Assembly: GCA_021799435.1 (NCBI GenBank)
Contig: JAJZAN010000001.1
Coordinates: forward strand, 1 to 64,000
Source of the DNA: Bacillota bacterium
Lineage (GTDB): Bacteria; Bacillota; Sulfobacillia; Sulfobacillales; Sulfobacillaceae
Direction: 5' to 3'
Length of the DNA: 64,000 bases
The notes beneath the pieces are model-generated. The model saw nothing but the letters and a program-made list of their open reading frames with translations. It was not told the origin of the DNA and ran no database searches. Shown one piece after another: positions 35,335 to 43,668 of the stretch. How positions within the stretch are numbered: the stretch's first letter is position 1; every line of letters begins with the position of its first letter. The position numbers and the translations under genes are program-made.

Positions 35335-36459
35335 TCAGCCCGTGGTGCCGGAATGGCGTGACGCGGGATGTTTCAGTACGGCTCCTCCGCTCTTGCGGAT
35401 AAAGTAGGCGCGCAGGGTATTTTCGGCCGGTTTTCCGCGCAAGGTGTAGCCATTGTCATCGACACCCCCTTGCCAATGGGGATTGGAGGGATTGGCCCAC
35501 CAAAACCACATAATTCCTTTCACCCACGGTCTCTGCCACAATGTTTGGAAGGTCGCCTGATAGAGGCGCTGCTGGAGTGCCGGGTTGGCCGGCTGATTTG
35601 GATACCAAGCGCCCGGCATGGCTGCCGCGCCATTTTCAGACGGATATCCAAGTTCTGTGATCACCAGGGGCTTTTGAGACAATCCCGCTTGGACACGCCA
35701 TGCTTCGACTTGGTTGGCCGCCCGATTCCATCCGGCTTCAAGCTGGCTCGCCGTCGGGTTAGCGGCCTCACTAAGCGGAAAGTACGCATCGATACCGACG
35801 TCATCGAGCTGCTTCCAGAACGTCACGTGCTGGTAGGTGGTATAGTCGGCGCCATACGTGATCGGGCCGTGATACCATCGGCGGGCCAATTGGATGGCAT
35901 GGACCCAGTCGGCACGGTAGGCCGGTACGGTATCCATGCTGTCAAACTCATCGCCGATGGCCAGTAAATCCACGTGATCGGCTTGGGCGAGTTTGGCATA
36001 GTGAATCAGGTAGGTGTCAAAGCTCCGAAACCAGGCGGTGGGATCGCTGGGATGAAACAGTGCCTGCCAGCCGCTGCCCTGCATGGAATTCACAAATGGG
36101 TCCAAAAATACCCGCATGCCTTCATGGTGCGCCAGCGCGATCAGCCGATTGACACTGCCATCCGTCGGCGTCTTTTGGGGACTTGGCTTGATGACAGTGG
36201 AGGCATTGGTATATTGAAACCAGGCCACTTGAATGGAAAGCCAATTAACACCGTCCTGGTGAAGATGCATAATCGCGTCTCGGACTTGCGCGCCCGCGAA
36301 CACCCCAGGCGTATAACCAGCCTCCGTCATGCCCTGCATCTTGGCGCTGAGCGGCGGCAACGCTACCGGCCTGGGCGCGGGTGCGGCCGAAAACCCGCCA
36401 CACCCACTGGCCAAGAGCGCCAACCCTGCCGCGGCACCATCCCACCATCCTGCCCTCAT
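35335..36459 (-). CDS. Lipoprotein with GH113-like (mannanase) TIM barrel
   Basis: 374 residues. Lipobox LASGC near residue 20 indicates an exported, lipid-anchored protein. The barrel has IGDEFDS (likely acid/base Glu) and VITELGYPS (likely nucleophile Glu), plus FDTYLIHYAKLAQADHVDLLAIG, characteristic of family GH113/TIM-barrel-like hydrolases such as beta-mannanase of Alicyclobacillus. Substrate unproven. ATG 36459 follows AAAGGCGGGA. It sits between ylxY and the pnp operon, where Bacillus has no such gene. Confidence 0.78.
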   Translation of the reverse strand: MRAGWWDGAAAGLALLASGCGGFSAAPAPRPVALPPLSAKMQGMTEAGYTPGVFAGAQVRDAIMHLHQDGVNWLSIQVAWFQYTNASTVIKPSPQKTPTDGSVNRLIALAHHEGMRVFLDPFVNSMQGSGWQALFHPSDPTAWFRSFDTYLIHYAKLAQADHVDLLAIGDEFDSMDTVPAYRADWVHAIQLARRWYHGPITYGADYTTYQHVTFWKQLDDVGIDAYFPLSEAANPTASQLEAGWNRAANQVEAWRVQAGLSQKPLVITELGYPSENGAAAMPGAWYPNQPANPALQQRLYQATFQTLWQRPWVKGIMWFWWANPSNPHWQGGVDDNGYTLRGKPAENTLRAYFIRKSGGAVLKHPASRHSGTTG

Positions 36460-36886
36460 GCTGTCCCGCCTTTACTGAATTTGGCGGTATGATTCCCCTA
36501 TTGCCTATCCAGCATGTAACCGTCATCACGGCAGGTGCCAGAGTGGTGGCCCGTGTGCCACGCGGTCGCGTTCCATCAAGGCTGTGTGACCATCCCGGCG
36601 TGGGGAAACAACTGCGGACAGTTTCCGCGCGGCTTTCCGGTTTCCGCATCGACATGTTCGGCATAGCGCTTCAACTCCGCAGCCAAGCCCTGTCCGGAGA
36701 TAGACGCGCTCTAGCCAGAAGCCCGCCCAGGGGACAAAAACCCGCCCCGGGGTACGTTCCAGCAGACGGCAAAAAACCGCGTCTCCGTCGAAACGCGGCC
36801 AGGAAAGCCATTCTACCACCCAATCGGCGACACCAGAACTTCGGTGCAACGGTTGGAAAGAAGTCCATAAAAGGGCCGACTCGCAG
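36460..36886. other. 427-nt gap with terminator and a short peptide-like frame
   Basis: It holds the strong terminator of rpsO-pnp-nfo (36771-36798) and a minus-strand frame at 36576-36710 whose last ~36 codons look protein-like but lack a clear ribosome site. The rest, which should contain the lipoprotein/ylxY promoter, shows nothing I can name. Confidence 0.5.
36771..36798 (-). terminator. Strong rho-independent terminator of the pnp-nfo transcript
   Basis: Minus-strand 9-bp stem CCGCGTTTC/GAGACGCGG with a GACG loop runs straight into TTTTTTGCC. Confidence 0.88.
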
Positions 36887-37723
36887 CTATACCTCCTGGC
36901 TCAGCCCTTCAATCGTCTCCAAGTCTGCGGTGCGCTGCCCGATGTCTCGGCCTGGGGTTTCCAAAATTAAAGGACAGCTCGTGTCCTTCGCCCAGACCAA
37001 AATCTGTTGCAGCGCAGCAGCCCCGAGCACGCCTTCCAAGAGGTGTGCGTGACGATCACGATGAGAGCCGACGGGATAAAGGCTATCGTTCAAATGAATG
37101 CCCGCAACCCGCCGTACACCAACATTTTTCTCAATCAGCTCGAATAGCTTCATCGTGTCGTCCCGGCTCTTTAACGGATGTCCCGACGCCATAGCATGCG
37201 CCGTGTCCAGCATGAGTCCCACACGGCGGGTTAGACCCAGCGACTGAAAGATAGCGCCCAGTTCCTCCCAAGTCGCCCCTAGTTCCCGTCCCTGCCCGGC
37301 CGTATTCTCAATCAGCACCCGACCTGGTGCTTCGAGCATCTCCACAACCGTGCCCACAAAGGCTGCCTTCGCCGCCTCCCGGCCCAAGTCTGTCTGCCAA
37401 TGACCCGGGTGGAGCACGACATAGTCGCCTGACAACCGCTTGGCTCGGCGCATCTCCTGTTTGAGCGCACTGCGCGCCCGCTGCAGTTTCTCGGAATCCA
37501 AAGCCGCCGGATTGACAAAGTACGGCGCATGGACGTACAACACCTCAATCCCGGCAGCCCGCAAGACCGGTTTTAAGCTGTTGGCCTTGGGCAGGCCCTT
37601 GCTCTGTCCTCCCACGGGACTGCGGCTAAACACTTGCAATGCACGAAGGCCGGCATCGCCGGCCTCCCGAATCGCCACTTCATATCCCCGTGCCTGTGAA
37701 ACCTGAGCCCCGAGACGGATCAC
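36887..37723 (-). CDS. nfo: Endonuclease IV (AP endonuclease)
   Basis: DNA base-excision-repair enzyme that cuts at abasic sites, 278 residues, TIM barrel. It opens with LGAQVS. Zinc ligand motifs are [29 protein letters not shown] plus [10 protein letters not shown], and LETPG. GTG 37723 overlaps the pnp stop by 4 nt (GTGA), so the two are translationally coupled. A strong terminator follows. Confidence 0.92.
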   Translation of the reverse strand: MIRLGAQVSQARGYEVAIREAGDAGLRALQVFSRSPVGGQSKGLPKANSLKPVLRAAGIEVLYVHAPYFVNPAALDSEKLQRARSALKQEMRRAKRLSGDYVVLHPGHWQTDLGREAAKAAFVGTVVEMLEAPGRVLIENTAGQGRELGATWEELGAIFQSLGLTRRVGLMLDTAHAMASGHPLKSRDDTMKLFELIEKNVGVRRVAGIHLNDSLYPVGSHRDRHAHLLEGVLGAAALQQILVWAKDTSCPLILETPGRDIGQRTADLETIEGLSQEV

Positions 37724-39918
37724 CGCATATCTCGCCGCGGTCCTGGGCCGTTGCGGCGCGGAGGCCGACGGTCGGGACGCGGGCCACGCTCCGCCCCTGC
37801 CGGCACCGTTTCGAGTCCCTCCGGCTTTGGCAGCAGTTCTTTGTGGGACAAGTTGACGCGGCCCATATTGTCAATCTCCACCACTTTCACCTCAAGGGTG
37901 TCGCCGACTTGCACCACATCCTCGACCTTCCCTACGCGCTGATGCGCCAACTGCGAAATATGCACCAGACCCTCTTTGCCAGGCAATATTTCCACAAAGG
38001 CGCCGAAGTTCATCAGGCGGGTCACCCGTCCCGTGTAGACCTGGCCGACCTCCACACTCCGTGTGAGATCCTGGATCATCTGCATAGCCCGCTGACCGGC
38101 TTCTTGATTTATCGCGGCGATGTAGATGGTGCCATCATCCTGAATGTCGATGTCCACCTTCTTGTCGCCAACCTTGGTGGCGTCGATAATCTTGTTGATG
38201 GTTTTGCCTCCAGGGCCGATTACCTCGCGGATCTTGTCCGGATCGATGTGGATGGTGATAATCCGGGGCGCATGGGGCGACAGTACAGCGCGCGGTTCCG
38301 GAATGATTTCCAGCATCCGACCGAGAATGTACAGCCGTGCGGCCCGGGCCTGCGCTAATGCCTGCTCTAGAATCTCGCGGTCCAAACCATGAATCTTGAT
38401 GTCCATCTGAATGGCGGTAATGCCTTCGCGGGTCCCCGCCACTTTGAAATCCATGTCGCCCAAAAAGTCTTCCAGCCCTTGGATGTCGGTCAAAATCGCA
38501 TAGCCGGCCTCGTCCTTCACCAACCCCATAGCGATCCCGGCGACCGGCGCCTTAATGGGCACCCCGCCATCCATTAGAGCCAGGGTGCTGCCGCAGACGG
38601 AAGCCATGGAACTGGAGCCGTTCGACTCCAGAATGTCGGAGACTAGCCGCAATGCGTAAGGGAACTCCTCTTCGGGCGGGATCACCGGCTCCAGCGCCCG
38701 CTCAGCCAAAGCCCCGTGCCCAATGGCGCGGCGGTTCGGTCCTCGCATAGGGCCTGTCTCCCCGGTAGCAAAAGGCGGGAAGTTGTAATGATGCATGTAA
38801 CGTTTGGACTCTTCCTCGCCAATTCCATCCAGCATCTGCTGGTCCGAGAGCGGCCCCAGCGTCATCGCCGTCAGGGCCTGGGTTTGTCCACGGGTAAATA
38901 GGCCGGTACCGTGAACCCGTGGCAAGACCCCCACATCAATGGTCAGCGGCCGGATCTCCGTGAAGGTGCGGCCGTCGGGCCGAATCTTCTCGTGGATAAT
39001 GGCGTAGCGAACCACTTTTTTCAACTGCGCCTTCAACACCGCCGCGATTAAATCGGTCTCGTCTGGGAATTCCTCTTGCAGCACCGCTGTCACTTCCTGA
39101 TTGACAGCGTCGATTTGACCTTCCCGGGTTTCCTTGTCGGCTGCCCGCATAGCCGCCTTGAGGGGCTCTTCCGCGAGCTGTTTGGCACGCGCCACCAACG
39201 ACTCCGAAGCCAAGTGCAACGGGAAGTCTCGCTTGGCCTTGCCGGCCTTTGCCTGAAAAGCTCGAATGCCTTCGATAATGCGGCGGATTTCTGCATGACC
39301 AAACAGGATGGCATTCAGCATCTCATCTTCGGTAATGACCGAGGCGCCGGCTTCAATCATGAGAATGGCGTCATAGGTACCCGCAATCATGAGCTTCAAC
39401 CGGCTCTGCGCCGACTGCTCGGAGGTAGGATTGATGACGAACTCGCCGTCCACCATCCCCACTTCCACCGCACCAATGGGACCTTCAAAAGGAATGTCGC
39501 TTAAACTTAAGGCTGCCGAAGCGCCAATCATGCCGCAAACTTCGGGCGAATAATCGTGGTCCACTGACAGGACACTCGCTACCACGTGCACATCGTTGCG
39601 GAATCCGTCCGGAAACAAGGGACGAATGGGACGGTCTGTCAGCCGTGCCGCCAAGATAGCCTTCTCACTGGGACGACCCTCACGTTTGATGTAACCTCCG
39701 GGGATCTTGCCCACCGAATACATACGCTCTTCGTAGTCCACCGTCAACGGAAAAAAGTCAATGCCCATGCGCGGTGCCCTAGACGCTGTGGCCGTAACCA
39801 GGACAACCGTCTCGCCGTATCGCACCACCACTGCACCGTTGGCTTGGCGCGCCATCCGCCCCGTTTCCAGGGACATTACGCGGCCGCCAACAACTATGTC
39901 TTGTGTCTGGATTTCCAT
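37720..39918 (-). CDS. pnp: Polyribonucleotide nucleotidyltransferase
   Basis: Phosphorolytic 3'-5' exoribonuclease, 732 residues. Two RNase PH domains flank a helical domain, followed by KH ([12 protein letters not shown]) and S1 ([20 protein letters not shown]) RNA-binding domains and a basic Arg/Pro-rich tail. ATG 39918 has GGGGGAACAT upstream. The rpsO-pnp order is conserved across bacteria. Confidence 0.95.
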   Translation of the reverse strand: MEIQTQDIVVGGRVMSLETGRMARQANGAVVVRYGETVVLVTATASRAPRMGIDFFPLTVDYEERMYSVGKIPGGYIKREGRPSEKAILAARLTDRPIRPLFPDGFRNDVHVVASVLSVDHDYSPEVCGMIGASAALSLSDIPFEGPIGAVEVGMVDGEFVINPTSEQSAQSRLKLMIAGTYDAILMIEAGASVITEDEMLNAILFGHAEIRRIIEGIRAFQAKAGKAKRDFPLHLASESLVARAKQLAEEPLKAAMRAADKETREGQIDAVNQEVTAVLQEEFPDETDLIAAVLKAQLKKVVRYAIIHEKIRPDGRTFTEIRPLTIDVGVLPRVHGTGLFTRGQTQALTAMTLGPLSDQQMLDGIGEEESKRYMHHYNFPPFATGETGPMRGPNRRAIGHGALAERALEPVIPPEEEFPYALRLVSDILESNGSSSMASVCGSTLALMDGGVPIKAPVAGIAMGLVKDEAGYAILTDIQGLEDFLGDMDFKVAGTREGITAIQMDIKIHGLDREILEQALAQARAARLYILGRMLEIIPEPRAVLSPHAPRIITIHIDPDKIREVIGPGGKTINKIIDATKVGDKKVDIDIQDDGTIYIAAINQEAGQRAMQMIQDLTRSVEVGQVYTGRVTRLMNFGAFVEILPGKEGLVHISQLAHQRVGKVEDVVQVGDTLEVKVVEIDNMGRVNLSHKELLPKPEGLETVPAGAERGPRPDRRPPRRNGPGPRRDMR

Positions 39919-39952
39919 ATGTTCCCCCTGCCTCACCACACTCGAGGTTTAA

Positions 39953-39977
39953 CAAAAGAGCGGGGGATGCCCGCTCT
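39953..39977 (-). terminator. Terminator-like hairpin between rpsO and pnp
   Basis: Minus-strand AGAGCGGG-CATCC-CCCGCTCT is followed by TTTTGTTAA. The stem starts inside the rpsO stop codon. It probably gives partial termination and sets the rpsO:pnp ratio. Confidence 0.72.
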
Positions 39978-40245
39978 ATCGACGTAACCCAAGCCGTTTG
40001 ATCACCGCGTGGTAGCGCTCGTTATCTTTGTCTTTCAGATAGTTGAGTAGTGCGCGGCGATGCCCTACCATCTTCAACAACCCACGACGGGAGTGATGGT
40101 CCTTCTTGTGTGTTTTCAGGTGCTCGGTGAGTTCGGTAATGCGTTCCGTCAAGAGCGCAATTTGAACCTCCGGCGACCCCGTGTCCGATTCATGCAGCCG
40201 GTAAGCCGCAATGATGGCCTGCTTCTTGTCTTCTTCCAGGGCCAT
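39976..40245 (-). CDS. rpsO: 30S ribosomal protein S15
   Basis: 89 residues, exact family length. Contains the [13 protein letters not shown] and [25 protein letters not shown]-type core (abbreviated) that binds the 16S central domain. ATG 40245 is preferred over ATG 40251 because GGAGGT is then 6 nt upstream. Confidence 0.97.
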   Translation of the reverse strand: MALEEDKKQAIIAAYRLHESDTGSPEVQIALLTERITELTEHLKTHKKDHHSRRGLLKMVGHRRALLNYLKDKDNERYHAVIKRLGLRR

Positions 40246-40269
40246 CGTCATACCTCCCTTCTCCCAAAT

Positions 40270-40470
40270 CTAGTGCAGCTGGATGGAAACAGGCTCGTCC
40301 TCTTCCGCCAGCAGCGACAACAGGGCGTCTTGGTAGGCTTGGACGGCTGGTTGGGGCACTCCGGCCCGTCGATACAGCTCTTCTAATTCCCGCTGTAGAC
40401 GCTTAAACTGTCCTGTCACGCAAATGGTCGAAACTTTGGACACCATTGCACGCCAAGTATCGGAATGCAC
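40270..40470 (-). CDS. Small protein of unknown function upstream of rpsO
   Basis: 66 residues from GTG 40470, which has GGGGGCG 5-7 nt upstream. The middle is a charged helix (FKRLQRELEELYRRAG) and the C-terminus is acidic. No family recognised. A sigma-A-like promoter (40499-40528) would start the transcript about 22 nt before it, so it is the first gene of the rpsO-pnp-nfo unit. It could be a leader peptide or a small regulator; the frame also extends to ATG 40500 without a ribosome site. Confidence 0.55.
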   Translation of the reverse strand: MHSDTWRAMVSKVSTICVTGQFKRLQRELEELYRRAGVPQPAVQAYQDALLSLLAEEDEPVSIQLH

Positions 40471-40498
40471 AAATACGCCCCCAATCCAAAGACACTTC

Positions 40499-40528
40499 AT
40501 TCTATCACAGGGGATTTTTCCAAGGCAA
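40499..40528 (-). promoter_or_regulatory. Sigma-A-like promoter of the rpsO-pnp unit
   Basis: Minus-strand TTGCCT (40523-40528), 18 nt, TAGAAT (40499-40504). It lies immediately downstream of the ribF stop. Confidence 0.55.
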
Positions 40529-40529
40529 G

Positions 40530-41462
40530 TCAGCGGCTAGTTTCGAGCCACCCAGCGGCCTGCTCAACGTCCTTGCGAATCTGGGCACTCAGAGCCTCTG
40601 GACTCTCAAAGCGTTGTTCCGGACGCAGGTAGCGCCCCATTTCAAACCGCACCACGTCCCCGTAATGGTCGAACCCGAGCGGTTCCAGGGCATGGACCTC
40701 CAAACTGGGCTCGGTCCCTCCGAAGGTGGGTCTCACACCCCAGTTGGCCACGGCGCCAAACCGTGTCCCCCGCACCCACACCCGTCCAGCATAGACTCCA
40801 TACGGACCCATAACCTGATCGGAGGGCACGGTAAGATTCAAGGTTGGCGCTCCCAAATCGCGCCCGCGTTGATCGCCGGACGATACGGCGCTCTCCACCA
40901 GGTAGGGGTGCCCTAACAGCTCGGCCGCTTCCTCCATGGCTCCCTCCCGAATCAAGGTCCGAATGCGAGAACTGGATACGGATGTCCCTCCAAAGGAATC
41001 GGCGTAGGGATCCACAATGGTCACAGGAATGTGTTGGTCTTGGCCCCAGGCGCGAAGCATCGCCCCGTTGCCGAGGCCCCCACGGCCGAAGGTAAAGTTG
41101 AAGCCCACGACCACGTGGGCAGCTTTCAACCGATCGCGCAAAATCTCATTCAAGAAACCTAGGGCATCCATTTGGGCGAACGCTGGGGTAAACGGCAACA
41201 CCGACACCGCGTCGACTCCCAATCGGGCCAGCAACTCCCACTTCAAAGCGCCTGGCGTCAGAAGGAACCGATCCGCGGGCCGTCCCAGAACCACGGCCGG
41301 GTGGGGCTCAAACGTCACCACGCGCATGCCCAGTCCGCCCTGAGCGGCCTCGTCCTGGGCCCGGGCAATTAAATGCTGGTGTCCGCGGTGAACCCCGTCG
41401 AAGTTGCCGATGGTGAGCACCGACCGATCCTGAGGTTCGACTAAGCCCTCCAATACATGCAT
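40530..41462 (-). CDS. ribF: Bifunctional riboflavin kinase / FAD synthetase
   Basis: 310 residues. The N-terminal FAD synthetase domain has GNFDGVHRGHQ (nucleotidyltransferase HxGH-like) and SSSRIR. The C-terminal flavokinase beta barrel has GAPTLNL (PTxN motif). It makes FMN and FAD. AGGAGG lies 7 nt before the ATG, and the start shares a base with the truB stop. truB-ribF pairing is conserved. Confidence 0.94.
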   Translation of the reverse strand: MHVLEGLVEPQDRSVLTIGNFDGVHRGHQHLIARAQDEAAQGGLGMRVVTFEPHPAVVLGRPADRFLLTPGALKWELLARLGVDAVSVLPFTPAFAQMDALGFLNEILRDRLKAAHVVVGFNFTFGRGGLGNGAMLRAWGQDQHIPVTIVDPYADSFGGTSVSSSRIRTLIREGAMEEAAELLGHPYLVESAVSSGDQRGRDLGAPTLNLTVPSDQVMGPYGVYAGRVWVRGTRFGAVANWGVRPTFGGTEPSLEVHALEPLGFDHYGDVVRFEMGRYLRPEQRFESPEALSAQIRKDVEQAAGWLETSR

Positions 41463-42328
41463 TACGTTCCCTCCTTGAAAACCAGCCGATAGCGGTACGG
41501 GGGGCCTTCAACAATGGCCGCCAACCGTCCTTCAACAGTTAGGGCCAAGATGCCCAAGCGGTCCTCAGGCAATTTCTCCAGAACCCGCACGTCGCCGTTC
41601 TGGACGCGATCAAACTCCGGCGCTGTCAATGGGTATCGCGGCACGCCATCCAACACCGTGTCCCAGCTCTGCAAGTGCCGCTCCCATCCCGATTCCAAGT
41701 CTTCCAGAGTCGCCGCCCCGGCCTCTGTCCACCGTCCCACCTGGATCCGGGCCAGCTTCTTCAAGTGTGCCGCCACTCCCAAAATCTCCGCCCAATCCCG
41801 CACCAACGCCCGAATATAGGTGCCAGATCCGACCTCTGCGCGAAAACGCCAGCCGCCCTCGACCACCTCAATCGCCTCGAGAGGCTCAATTCGAACCCGG
41901 CGCGGGGCCGGCCACACGGTCTGGTTCTCGCGGACCGCCTGATATTGCCGTACGCCCCCAATTTTCAACGCCGACACTTGCGGAGGAATTTGCCATACAC
42001 TGCCGCTTAGCCAACGTGCGGCCTCCTCCACAGCGCCCCCGGGCAACTCCCACCCTTGAGACCGGGCGGTGACTCGCCCCGCGGCGTCCCCGGTGTGGGT
42101 GGACGTGCCCACCTCCACCCATGCTTCGTAGATTTTGGGTTCCCCCGGTACGTACGGCAACAGCCGAGTGGCGGATCCCACCGCCATCGGCAACACCCCC
42201 ACAGCATCCGGGTCCAAGGTCCCCGCATGACCGATTTGCCGTATCCCAAGAATCCGACGAACCCGGCCCACAGCTTGACTCGAGGTCAAGCCGGCCGGCT
42301 TCCATATGTTTAAAAACCCGCTATTCAT
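41462..42328 (-). CDS. truB: tRNA pseudouridine-55 synthase
   Basis: 288 residues. Catalytic Asp in GTLDPDAVGVLP, with the family opening GFLNIWKPAGLTSSQAV. It isomerises U55 of the T-loop. ATG 42328 lies inside the end of nrnA (8-nt overlap) with only GGAAG as ribosome site, so coupling to nrnA is likely. The C-terminal PUA-like part is short. Confidence 0.93.
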   Translation of the reverse strand: MNSGFLNIWKPAGLTSSQAVGRVRRILGIRQIGHAGTLDPDAVGVLPMAVGSATRLLPYVPGEPKIYEAWVEVGTSTHTGDAAGRVTARSQGWELPGGAVEEAARWLSGSVWQIPPQVSALKIGGVRQYQAVRENQTVWPAPRRVRIEPLEAIEVVEGGWRFRAEVGSGTYIRALVRDWAEILGVAAHLKKLARIQVGRWTEAGAATLEDLESGWERHLQSWDTVLDGVPRYPLTAPEFDRVQNGDVRVLEKLPEDRLGILALTVEGRLAAIVEGPPYRYRLVFKEGT

Positions 42329-43307
42329 CAGCTTCCGGTGCCAATTCCCGGCGTACCGCCTCGGCCACCTCATCTAATACCCCGGTCACAACTGCCGCTC
42401 CCGCGTACTCATGTCCTCCCCCACCGAAGCGAGCCGCCAGCTCCGCAGCGTTCCATGGGGACCGGCCCCGCCAACTGACCTTGACATGCTGGCCATCTGC
42501 GCTTTCGCGCGCCAGAAAGGCCACTTCAACGCTCTCCACACTCATCAGATGATGCACAACCGTATCAACCCCTGCGTCATCAACGGCATACTCTTCCATG
42601 GCTGTCCTGGGTACCCTCAGCCAGGCAAAGCGCCCATCTGCACTAAAAGTCACGTGGCCAAACGCCCAGCCTAGAAACCGCAGCTCGCACGCCGAGCGAC
42701 TATCCCAGATTTTTCGATTGACATCGGCCAGATCCATGCCCGACTCCTGAACCAGCCAATGGACCGTATCGAGGGTTTGAGGCGCGGTGTTGACCTGCCG
42801 GAATGACAAGGTGTCTGTACTGATAGCAGTATAAAGGCCCACAGCCTCATCGGCCGTGATGCCCCAGCCCGCCTCTCGAATCAACTCGCCAACCATTTCC
42901 CCGGTCGAACTCATGTGACTCTCGACCCAGTTAATGGTGCCGAATTGGGGGTTTTTGCTATGGTGGTCAATATTAATGAGCGGAATGTGATGCAAAGAAC
43001 AATGAGTCCAGAGGGCCTCAGGAGCGCCCATTCGGGAAGCCGCACCGCAATCGACAGCGACCACCGTGTCAAAATCGTCGAGGGCCACCTTGTTCCAGGT
43101 GCGCACGGAAGCAATCTCGGGCAAAAATCCCAGCCGTGCCGGGACCTGGTCCGCCACGACCCAAGTCACGGAACGGCCCAACCGCCGAAGAGCCAGCCCC
43201 AAAGCCACAGCCGATCCAGCACTGTCGCCATCCGGACTGGCGTGCATCACAATCAGCACCCGGCGGGCTTGTTCCAACGCGGATAGCACCGCGGATTTAG
43301 GTGTCAT
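42321..43307 (-). CDS. nrnA: DHH-family nanoRNase / pAp phosphatase
   Basis: 328 residues. DHH motifs ASPDGDS, DCGAASR and NIDHHSKN, then a DHHA1 domain with GGGGHEYAGA. It degrades 2-5-nt RNAs and 3'-phosphoadenosine 5'-phosphate, and related proteins hydrolyse pApA/c-di-AMP products. ATG 43307 is chosen for its spacing to AAGGA; an ATG at 43316 touches that site. It overlaps rbfA by 11 nt. Confidence 0.92.
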   Translation of the reverse strand: MTPKSAVLSALEQARRVLIVMHASPDGDSAGSAVALGLALRRLGRSVTWVVADQVPARLGFLPEIASVRTWNKVALDDFDTVVAVDCGAASRMGAPEALWTHCSLHHIPLINIDHHSKNPQFGTINWVESHMSSTGEMVGELIREAGWGITADEAVGLYTAISTDTLSFRQVNTAPQTLDTVHWLVQESGMDLADVNRKIWDSRSACELRFLGWAFGHVTFSADGRFAWLRVPRTAMEEYAVDDAGVDTVVHHLMSVESVEVAFLARESADGQHVKVSWRGRSPWNAAELAARFGGGGHEYAGAAVVTGVLDEVAEAVRRELAPEADE

Positions 43308-43656
43308 GGCCGCCATCCTTGGGCAAGGACCGCATCAAGTTTTGAATGTGCATCGATTCCGCTATCCCCGAGTCCTCGCGAAAGATCAATTCCGGAGCCT
43401 TTCGGAGGCCCAGCCGCCGCGCCACTTCGCCCCGAAGGAATCCAGCGGCCTTTTTCAATCCGGCGAGGCTCGCTTCCCGCTCCTCGGCTTGTCCCATCAC
43501 GCTGACAAAGGCGCGCGCGATGCTCAGATCGCGCGACACCTCCACCCGCGTAACACTGACGAATCCTATTCTAGGGTCCTTCACTTCCGTGAGCAGCATC
43601 TGCCCTAACTCTCGCTGCATCAACTGTGCGACCCGTTCCGCCCGAGACTGGTTCAT
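43297..43656 (-). CDS. rbfA: Ribosome-binding factor A
   Basis: 119 residues, KH-like fold, needed for 30S maturation and cold growth. N-terminal RAERVAQLMQRELGQMLLTEVKDPR and the VSVTRVEVSRDLS strand are typical. AGAGGG precedes the ATG. Standard position after infB. Confidence 0.94.
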   Translation of the reverse strand: MNQSRAERVAQLMQRELGQMLLTEVKDPRIGFVSVTRVEVSRDLSIARAFVSVMGQAEEREASLAGLKKAAGFLRGEVARRLGLRKAPELIFREDSGIAESMHIQNLMRSLPKDGGHDT

Positions 43657-43668
43657 GGCAATCCCTCT

